Positions 58,089 through 64,000 of a DNA stretch of 64,000 nucleotides are shown here, piece by piece. The stretch lies in NCBI GenBank assembly GCA_032124015.1, contig JAQBEH010000049.1, positions 57,635 to 121,634 of the forward strand, written 5' to 3'. The notes below the pieces were generated by a model that saw nothing but the letters and a program-made list of their open reading frames with translations, had not been told where the DNA came from and did no database searches. Both the position numbers and the translations under genes were made by a program. Origin of the DNA: DASRJG01 sp032124015. GTDB lineage: Bacteria; Acidobacteriota; Polarisedimenticolia; Polarisedimenticolales; DASRJG01. Every line of letters begins with the position of its first letter. The first letter of the stretch is position 1.

Positions 58089-59668
58089 GCGCGCCGCGCT
58101 ACGACGCGATCGTCATCGGAGGCGGGCACAACGGCCTCGTCACGGCCGCCTACCTCGCGCGTGCCGGACGCCGCACGCTCGTGCTCGAAAAGCGGCCGCT
58201 CGTGGGCGGCGCGGCCGTGACGGAGGAGGTCTTCCCGGGGTTCAAGTTCTCGGTCTTTTCGTACGTCGTGAGCTTGCTGAGGCCCGAGATCATCCGCGAG
58301 CTCGACCTGCCGAAGCACGGCCTGCAAATTCTCCCACTCGAAAGCACCGTCACGCCGCTCGACAACGGTGACTACCTCGCCGGTTGGGCCGATCCCGACG
58401 AGACGCGTGAGGAATTGCGGCGCCACTCGCCGAAAGACGCCGACGCCATGGCGATCTTCGGGCAGCTGATGCACCACATGGCGATGGCGGTGAAACCGAT
58501 CCTCGGCATGATCCCGCCGGACCCGACGTCGCTTTCGCCGCGCGATTTGGCCGGCATGCTCAAGCTCGGCAAGCACTTCCATGGATTGGGCCCCGAAAAA
58601 TTCCACGCGTTGCACAAGTTGATGACGATGAGCAGCGCCGACTATCTCGACGAGTGGTTCACGTTCGACGCGCTGAAGGCGACGAAGTCCGCGAGCGGCA
58701 TCATCGGGACGTTTCTCGGCCCACGGTCTCCGGGGACGGCCTACGTGCTGCTCCACCACTACATGGGTGAGATCGACGGGGCGTTCCGGGCGTGGGGCTT
58801 CCAGAAGGGTGGCACCGGCGGCATCAGCGAATCGATCGCGAGCAGCGCGCGAGCGCTGGGAGCGACGATCCGCACCGACGCGGCTGTGACTCAGGTGATC
58901 GTGAAGAACGGCCGGGCGACCGGCGTGGCGCTTTCGAGCGGCGAGGAGATCCCGGCGAACCTGGTGATCTCGGGGCTCGATCCGCGCCTGACGTTCACGC
59001 GGCTGATCGATCCCAAAGCGCTTCCCGAGGACCTCGTCGAAGGGATCCGCCGCTTCAAGTTCCGCGGCTCCTCGGGGAAGGTCAACCTTGCGCTCTCGGG
59101 GCTTCCCGACCTCACGTGCCTGCCGGGGAAGGGCCCTCACCTGCGAGGAGCGATTTCGATCAGCCCCAGCATGGAATACATCGAGCGCGCCTACGACGAC
59201 GCCAAGTACGGCGAGTTCTCGCGGCATCCGTACATGGATGTCGTGATCCCCTCGATGATCGATCCCGGGATGGCGCCCCCCGGGAAGCACGTGATGAGCA
59301 TCTTCGTCCAGTACGCGCCGTTCAACCTCAACGGCGGATGGACCGACGCGAAGCGCGAGGCCTTCGGCGATGCCGTCGTCGGGACGCTCGCCCGCTACGC
59401 GCCGAATCTTCCCTCGTTGATCCTGCACCGCCAGGTCCTGACGCCTGACGACATGGAGCGGATCACCGGGCTTTCCGAAGGAAACATCTTTCAGGGAGAA
59501 CTGGCGCTGCAGCAATTGTTCTTCCTACGCCCGGTTCCCCATTGGGCCAAGTACCGCACGCCGATAGAGGGTTACTGGCAGTGCGGCGCGGGCACGCATC
59601 CGGGCGGCGGGATCATGGGCGCATCCGGCCGGCTCGCGGCTCTCGAAATTCTCAGGGCGGCGCGATGA
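58085..59668 (+). CDS. PYROXD2/phytoene desaturase-like FAD oxidoreductase 1
   Basis: A 527-residue flavoprotein. It opens IVIGGGHNGLVTAAYLARAGRRTLVLEK (FAD motif and following Glu), contains GGTGGISESIA, and ends with the second FAD motif GAGTHPGGGIMGASG. This is the PYROXD2-like rather than the carotenoid desaturase type. Substrate unknown. It overlaps the GcvT-like gene and the next paralogue by 4 bases, so the three are one transcription unit. Confidence 0.87.
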   Translation: MSAPRYDAIVIGGGHNGLVTAAYLARAGRRTLVLEKRPLVGGAAVTEEVFPGFKFSVFSYVVSLLRPEIIRELDLPKHGLQILPLESTVTPLDNGDYLAGWADPDETREELRRHSPKDADAMAIFGQLMHHMAMAVKPILGMIPPDPTSLSPRDLAGMLKLGKHFHGLGPEKFHALHKLMTMSSADYLDEWFTFDALKATKSASGIIGTFLGPRSPGTAYVLLHHYMGEIDGAFRAWGFQKGGTGGISESIASSARALGATIRTDAAVTQVIVKNGRATGVALSSGEEIPANLVISGLDPRLTFTRLIDPKALPEDLVEGIRRFKFRGSSGKVNLALSGLPDLTCLPGKGPHLRGAISISPSMEYIERAYDDAKYGEFSRHPYMDVVIPSMIDPGMAPPGKHVMSIFVQYAPFNLNGGWTDAKREAFGDAVVGTLARYAPNLPSLILHRQVLTPDDMERITGLSEGNIFQGELALQQLFFLRPVPHWAKYRTPIEGYWQCGAGTHPGGGIMGASGRLAALEILRAAR

Positions 59669-61245
59669 CGGCGAAACCATTCGACGTCATCGTCATCGGC
59701 GGCGGAGCCAACGGGCTCGTCGCCTGCTGCCGCCTCGCGAAAGCGGGCCGGCGCGTGCTCCTCCTCGAAAAAACGGAAGCTCTGGGTGGGCAGGGGAGTC
59801 TGGTCGAGTTTGCAGCCGGATTCCGCGTGGCGCCTCTGGGCCTCGATCCGGGATGGCTCCCGTCGAAGATCGCCGCCGGCTTGGGCCTCACGGGGCTCGA
59901 AACGGTCGCCACCGATACCTCGCTCTCCGTGGCGATCGAGCCGGGCGCCTTCTTGACGCTCTCGCGCGACCCCAAGCGGGCGGCCGAGGCGATTGGCGCG
60001 CACTCGAAAAGCGATGCCGCGAAGTGGGGGAGTTTCACCACGCAGCTTCGAAACCTCTCGGGGTTTCTCGAAGTGCTCTACCAGGCGCCCGCGCCCGACG
60101 TCGATATCCGCTCGGCCGGCGAGATCTTGCCGTTGCTGAACCTGGGGCGGAAGTTCCGGGCACTCGGAAAGCAGGACATGATCGAGTTCCTGCGCACCCT
60201 GCCGCTATCGGCCTGCGAACTCGTAGACGATTGGTTCGAGTGCGCTCCGCTCAAAGCCGCGGTGGCCGCGGGCGGCATCCAGGACTTTCAGCAGGGGCCG
60301 CGCTCGGGCGGCACCGGCTTCGTGCTGCTGCACCACCTCGTCGGCACGGAAGCGGGCGCGGTGCGTGGGCGCGTTCCGTGGCGGAGCGGACCCGACGCAT
60401 TCACAGAGGCCGCCCTCAGCGCCGCCAAGCGCTTCGGCGTGACGGTGCGGACGGCCGCACCCGTCGCGAAAATCCTCGTCCACGACGACGCGGTGACGGG
60501 AGTCGTGCTCGAAAGCGGCGAGCAGATCGCGGCGAGCGCCGTGCTCAGCACCGCCGATCCCGCGACCACGTTCCTCGACTGGGTCGATCCGGTCTGGCTC
60601 GATCCCGAATTCGTGCACGCCGTTTCGAACATTCGTCATCGAGGTTGCACCGCGTTCGTGCTCTACGCGTTGGAGGCGCTTCCCGAGTTCCCCGGCCTGT
60701 CGTCCAAGGAGGCGCTCTCCGGAATCGTCTCGATCACCCCGGACCTCGTCGCGCTCGAACGCGCGGCGGACGCCGCCAAGTACGGCGCCGTCTCGGAACG
60801 CCCCCACGTGGAGCTCTCCGTTCCGACGCTGCTCTGGCCGGCCCTCGCTCCCGACCGCCGGCACATCGCCGTGGCCCGCGTTCAGTACGCGCCCTTCCGG
60901 TTGAAGGACGGAGCCACGTGGGACGCGACTCGACTTCAGGCGTTGGCCGAGAGCGTGACCTCGGCGATCGAAGCGGTCGCTCCCGGCTTCCGTTCCCGGG
61001 TCCTCCACCGCGCCGCATGGTCGCCCCGCGATCTCCAGGAGCGCTTCGGTTTGCGTGAAGGCGCGTCGTCCCAGGGCGAGCTTGGCCTCGATCAGATCAT
61101 GTTCATGCGGCCGGTCGCGGGGTGGGGGCGCCACGCCACCCCGGTGGCCGGCCTGTACTTGGGCGGCGCGGGCACGCATCCGGGGCCGGGCATCCTCGGC
61201 GGTGCGGGGTGGCTCGCGGCGGAGCGGTTGCTCGGCCGTGCGTGA
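59665..61245 (+). CDS. PYROXD2/phytoene desaturase-like FAD oxidoreductase 2
   Basis: A 526-residue paralogue of the preceding gene. It opens VIVIGGGANGLVACCRLAKAGRRVLLLEK and closes GGAGTHPGPGILGGAG. It differs from its neighbour mainly in the middle third, so it may be a divergent partner, possibly a heteromeric one. It is the last gene of the GcvT operon; a 220-base gap follows. Confidence 0.86.
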   Translation: MTAKPFDVIVIGGGANGLVACCRLAKAGRRVLLLEKTEALGGQGSLVEFAAGFRVAPLGLDPGWLPSKIAAGLGLTGLETVATDTSLSVAIEPGAFLTLSRDPKRAAEAIGAHSKSDAAKWGSFTTQLRNLSGFLEVLYQAPAPDVDIRSAGEILPLLNLGRKFRALGKQDMIEFLRTLPLSACELVDDWFECAPLKAAVAAGGIQDFQQGPRSGGTGFVLLHHLVGTEAGAVRGRVPWRSGPDAFTEAALSAAKRFGVTVRTAAPVAKILVHDDAVTGVVLESGEQIAASAVLSTADPATTFLDWVDPVWLDPEFVHAVSNIRHRGCTAFVLYALEALPEFPGLSSKEALSGIVSITPDLVALERAADAAKYGAVSERPHVELSVPTLLWPALAPDRRHIAVARVQYAPFRLKDGATWDATRLQALAESVTSAIEAVAPGFRSRVLHRAAWSPRDLQERFGLREGASSQGELGLDQIMFMRPVAGWGRHATPVAGLYLGGAGTHPGPGILGGAGWLAAERLLGRA

Positions 61246-61465
61246 TGGCTCCGCTTCGTCCGAGAGCGTCGCGAAACGTACCAAATTCAAGCTTTTTAAG
61301 TCGAGAACGGCCTCTTCAGCGCTCCTGACGGCGTTTCCCGCTGAAATCGACCTCGTAGGATCGTCCAGGAGACACGATCTCCTCGCCGGCCGGGCCATCG
61401 TGCCCCCCGGAATCGACGAAAGCACGGCGAAATACCTTAGTGGAATAATCTCGCCGGGAGGTTCC

Positions 61466-61891
61466 ATGAAGACGCTCATCTCGGTCTTTGTCGTCGCGCT
61501 CCTGCTCGCCTACGGTTGCAGTGATGGAAGCGATTCGGTTGCGGATTCGCCCGTTGACCTCAACGGAACCAGCCTCGGCATCGCCCTCGTGACAGGGGGA
61601 ACGGCCTACCCTCCGAACGCGTCGTATCCCATCGTGTTCACGTTGGTCCAGTCCGGAAACACGATCACGGGTGAGTACAGCACGGCAGCAACGGCGGGGG
61701 CTACGAGCGGCACGGTCGCGGGAACCGTCTCGGGGCGAACGTTCGGCTTCACCTTGACCGAAGACGTCCCGTGCAGTGGAACGTTCGCCGGGTCGGCAAC
61801 CGTCGCCAGTTCCGGAATATCCTTCAACGGCGCGTATGCGGGCGACGATTGCTCCGGGACGACGCAGGCGTCGTTCTCTGCGAGCAAGTGA
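61466..61891 (+). CDS. Small lipoprotein of unknown function
   Basis: A 141-residue protein with a lipoprotein signal ending in LLLAYGC (Cys18). The mature part is Thr/Ser/Gly-rich and beta-like with repeats such as TVAGTVSGRTFGF, and has three further Cys. GGGAGG lies upstream of ATG 61466. I recognise no family. It is an isolated gene between the flavoproteins and the Rieske gene. Confidence 0.7.
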   Translation: MKTLISVFVVALLLAYGCSDGSDSVADSPVDLNGTSLGIALVTGGTAYPPNASYPIVFTLVQSGNTITGEYSTAATAGATSGTVAGTVSGRTFGFTLTEDVPCSGTFAGSATVASSGISFNGAYAGDDCSGTTQASFSASK

Positions 61892-61914
61892 CGACCGGGG
61901 AACTGGACCACCCC

Positions 61915-62025
61915 ATGCCGAGCTATCTATCGATTCTGCGAGCGCAGCCGCGGCCTCTGAAATTCTTAATGTTCCGACTCTGGACCGACGAGGGCGCGAA
62001 TCTCTTCCGCATCCTGCGGCACTGA
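61915..62025 (+). CDS. Possible 36-residue small protein
   Basis: An ATG at 61915 opens 36 codons ending at TGA 62023-62025, translated MPSYLSILRAQPRPLKF and onward to FRILRH. It is basic and amphipathic, but I find no family or ribosome-binding site. It sits in the 159-base gap between the lipoprotein and the Rieske gene and could be a chance frame. Confidence 0.2.
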   Translation: MPSYLSILRAQPRPLKFLMFRLWTDEGANLFRILRH

Positions 62026-62050
62026 GGGCCCCGCTTTGATTCACGACTCG

Positions 62051-63136
62051 ATGCGCACCGAGCTCTCCCGCTTCGATCCATCTCTTCCGATCGAGAGCGC
62101 CTGGACGCCCCCGGCCTCCTGGTACGTCAGACCTGAGTTCCTCGAATTGGAGCGCGAGCGCGTGTTCCGCCGCACCTGGCAGGCGGTGGGCCGGCTGGAT
62201 CAGGTCTCGCGCCCCGGCGACTACTTCACGGGGTGCCTCGTCGATGACCCCTACGTGGTGCTCCGCGATCCGGGCGGGACGCTGCGCGCCTTTCACAACG
62301 TCTGCCGGCACCACGCCGCCCAGGTCTGTCAGGGTGAGGGGAGCCTGACGGAGCTCGTTTGTCCCTATCACGGCTGGGCCTACCGCCTGGACGGAGGTCT
62401 GAGTCGCGCGCCGCGGCTCGGCAAGAGCGAACTGTTCGATCGCGAGACGTTTTCGTTGAAGCCCGCCGCGGTTGAGGTCTTCGGGTCTCTCGTTTTCATT
62501 CACCTCGGCGCCGACCCGCCCCCGCTCATGGCGCAATTTGCGGAGTTGGCACCTCGCCTGGCGGCGATGGGGACCGGGGATCTCAAATTCGTCGCGCGCC
62601 GGTCGTACGAGCTGAGCTGCAACTGGAAGGTCTACGTCGACAACTACCTCGACGGCGGTTATCACGTCTCCGTCCTTCACAAGGCCTTGGCGGGGCAGCT
62701 CGACCTTTCGACCTACGTCACGGAGCTGTTCGAGCGTGTCTCCATCCAGACCTGCCGCTCTCCGGAGGGGGCCCCGACCGAGCGGATCGGGGACGAGGCG
62801 CTCTACGCCTTCGTGTACCCCAACTTCATGCTCAACCGTTACGGGCCGATCCTGGACACGAACTGGGTCGTTCCCGTGGGGCACGATCGGACACGCGTGA
62901 TCTTCGATTTCTTCTTCCGCGACACCGAAGGGGCCAAAGCGGAGGAGTTCATCGAGCGCAGCATCGCCGCCAGCCACCGCGTCCAGGAAGAAGACGTTGC
63001 CATCTGCGAGTCGGTCCAGAAAGGGCTCGGATCTCCAGCTTATGACCGGGGGATCTACGCCCCGGGGGTCGAGATGGCCGCCTATCATTTTCACCGTTTG
63101 TTGGCGGCGGACCTCCAGACTGGAGTCTCGGCCTAA
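62051..63136 (+). CDS. Rieske non-heme iron oxygenase alpha subunit
   Basis: A 361-residue oxygenase. The Rieske cluster motif is CRHHAAQVC...CPYHGW (Cys-x-His, 15-20 residues, Cys-x2-His) at about residue 80-105. The mononuclear iron ligands are in DNYLDGGYHVSVLH (His, His) with a C-terminal Asp/Glu. The length and layout fit the choline monooxygenase/glycine betaine or aromatic hydroxylase type. No reductase subunit lies beside it; a GcvT-like gene is near. ATG 62051 is chosen over TTG 62036. Confidence 0.85.
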   Translation: MRTELSRFDPSLPIESAWTPPASWYVRPEFLELERERVFRRTWQAVGRLDQVSRPGDYFTGCLVDDPYVVLRDPGGTLRAFHNVCRHHAAQVCQGEGSLTELVCPYHGWAYRLDGGLSRAPRLGKSELFDRETFSLKPAAVEVFGSLVFIHLGADPPPLMAQFAELAPRLAAMGTGDLKFVARRSYELSCNWKVYVDNYLDGGYHVSVLHKALAGQLDLSTYVTELFERVSIQTCRSPEGAPTERIGDEALYAFVYPNFMLNRYGPILDTNWVVPVGHDRTRVIFDFFFRDTEGAKAEEFIERSIAASHRVQEEDVAICESVQKGLGSPAYDRGIYAPGVEMAAYHFHRLLAADLQTGVSA

Positions 63137-63155
63137 CAGACTGTACGCTGTGGGT

Positions 63156-64000
63156 GTGGATACCACCTTCGACGGATTCCTCCTGGGCTCCGACCCTCTG
63201 ATCATTCAGGGGGGGATGGGCGCGGGCGTCTCCAATTGGGTCCTCGCCCGTGCGGTCGCCTTGAAAGGGCAGCTCGGCGTGGTCTCCGGGACGGTGCTCG
63301 ACACGATCATGGTGCGGCGCCTCCAAGACGGCGACATCGGAGGCCACGTCCGTAGGGCCATGGCGAAGTTCCCGATGCCGGAGGTCTCAACCGAGATCCT
63401 GCGCCGCTACTTCATCCCGGAAGGACGAAAAGAGGGGGAGCCGTACCGGCTTCTTCCGATGTACCGGCAGTCGCAAAACGCGCTGCGCCAGCGCATCACG
63501 ATGCTGGCGAACTTCGTCGAGATCCACCTCGCGAAGGAAGGGCACGACGGGCCGGTCGGTCTGAATCTCCTGACGAAGGTCCAGATGCCGAATCTCGCGT
63601 CGCTCTACGGCGCAATGCTCGCAGGCGTCGACTACGTGTTGATGGGCGCCGGCATCCCGAAGGAAATTCCCGGGGTGCTCGACTCCCTTTCCGAGCACAA
63701 GGCCGTCTCGATGAAGTTCGACGTCTCAGGCCTCCCGGCAGGTGAAACCGAATATCTGACCTTCGATCCGCAAGAGCACGGGGCGGACCGGGACCGCCCT
63801 CTCAACCGCCCGAAGTTCCTGCCGATCGTTTCGTCCCATACTTTGGCGTCGTCGCTGGCGCAAAAGTCGACCGGCAAGGTCGACGGCTTCGTCTGCGCGG
63901 TCGGCACCGGCGGCACGCTGGCCGGCGTCTCCATGGGGCTGAAGGAGCACAACCCCGACGTGGTGATCGGCCTCGCCGACCCGATGGGGGCTGCGCTCTA
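63156..64000 (+). CDS. Chimeric frame: nitronate monooxygenase N-part, cysteine synthase-like C-part (runs off the window)
   Basis: The open frame starts at GTG 63156 and reaches the window edge. Residues 1 to about 235 are a nitronate monooxygenase (TIM-barrel) sequence: LIIQGGMGAGVSNW, VSGTVLDT, FLPIVSSHTLAS. After GKVDGFV (63873-63893) the frame continues with CAVGTGGTLAGVSMGLKE and IGLADPMGAAL, which match the PLP phosphate-loop region and following segment of cysteine synthase. The NMO region lacks its usual catalytic GGH segment, and the cysteine-synthase fragment lacks its N-terminal PLP lysine. A real fusion, a recombinational chimera, or an assembly join are all possible. Confidence 0.7.
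   Translation, partial: MDTTFDGFLLGSDPLIIQGGMGAGVSNWVLARAVALKGQLGVVSGTVLDTIMVRRLQDGDIGGHVRRAMAKFPMPEVSTEILRRYFIPEGRKEGEPYRLLPMYRQSQNALRQRITMLANFVEIHLAKEGHDGPVGLNLLTKVQMPNLASLYGAMLAGVDYVLMGAGIPKEIPGVLDSLSEHKAVSMKFDVSGLPAGETEYLTFDPQEHGADRDRPLNRPKFLPIVSSHTLASSLAQKSTGKVDGFVCAVGTGGTLAGVSMGLKEHNPDVVIGLADPMGAAL

Noticed and set aside
61246..61465. Regulatory RNA or riboswitch in the 220-base gap before the lipoprotein gene
   Set aside because: Only a 6-base stem (AGGAGA/TCTCCT) and ordinary promoter-like bases are visible; no known riboswitch motif is seen.

Overview
The window is a gene-dense (about 65 % GC by eye), chromosome-like stretch of a Gram-negative bacterium. About 60 protein genes are visible, and no gene-free gap exceeds roughly 220 bases. 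I see no rRNA, tRNA, CRISPR array, insertion sequence or phage genes. A VWFA-related protein of a type frequent in Acidobacteriota (32090-33358), LPS-type genes (MsbA-like exporter, two WaaP-like kinases, BamD), GH57 glycogen metabolism and a short archaeal/eukaryotic-type ProRS suggest Acidobacteriota or a close relative. This placement is an inference from gene content only.

Layout. 1-3800: end of an unknown gene, an ABC-2 exporter pair, malate dehydrogenase, and a DsbA-like thioredoxin-fold protein whose first active-site Cys codon is an in-frame TGA followed by a SECIS-like hairpin, so probably a selenoprotein. 3883-14093: glycogen and sugar-phosphate block (glgA, GH57, PPi-type PFK, galT, histidine kinase, receiver-only regulator, glgC), then trxB. 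14090-19166: minus-strand acetyltransferase, a Kazal-like secreted peptide on the plus strand, and a compact minus-strand operon gpmA, 7Fe ferredoxin, ketosynthase, methyltransferase, flavoprotein. 19222-21558: two toxin-antitoxin modules around DUF309 and rnhB. 21625-25801: sucCD, ndk and a degenerate HD-GYP/receiver protein. 25880-33358: envelope lipid cluster (MsbA-like exporter, ArnT-like glycosyltransferase, ICMT-like protein, two divergent WaaP-like kinases, GT2) and a VWA protein. 33360-37630: an unusual dikinase-like protein and an ECF sigma/membrane/bactofilin operon. 37673-47372: DUF971, two tandem GAPDH paralogues, proS, CPBP protease, pcm, patatin, mpl, and a FecR/DUF6600-like protein. 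47584-54927: co-directional run def, fmt, rsmB, lemA, two TPM proteins, PASTA protein, rpe, thioesterase, bamD. 54931-64000: DUF72, an ArsM-type methyltransferase, a GcvT-like protein plus two PYROXD2-like flavoproteins, a lipoprotein, a Rieske oxygenase, and a nitronate monooxygenase reading frame that runs into a cysteine-synthase-like sequence.

Genes are packed by 1-4 base start/stop overlaps (ATGA, GTGA and one CTGA). Many operon-leading genes lack a Shine-Dalgarno sequence and instead carry a TANNNT -10-like box 6-10 bases before the start codon, which points to leaderless mRNAs. Internal operon genes often have GGAGG-type sites. A short GGGGACACTCCCC-type palindrome recurs at gene ends. 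The strongest novel points are the Sec/SECIS thiol oxidoreductase, the dikinase with inverted domain order, the regulator with substituted key residues in all three signalling domains, the GAPDH paralogue lacking phosphate-site residues, and the chimeric frame at the right edge.
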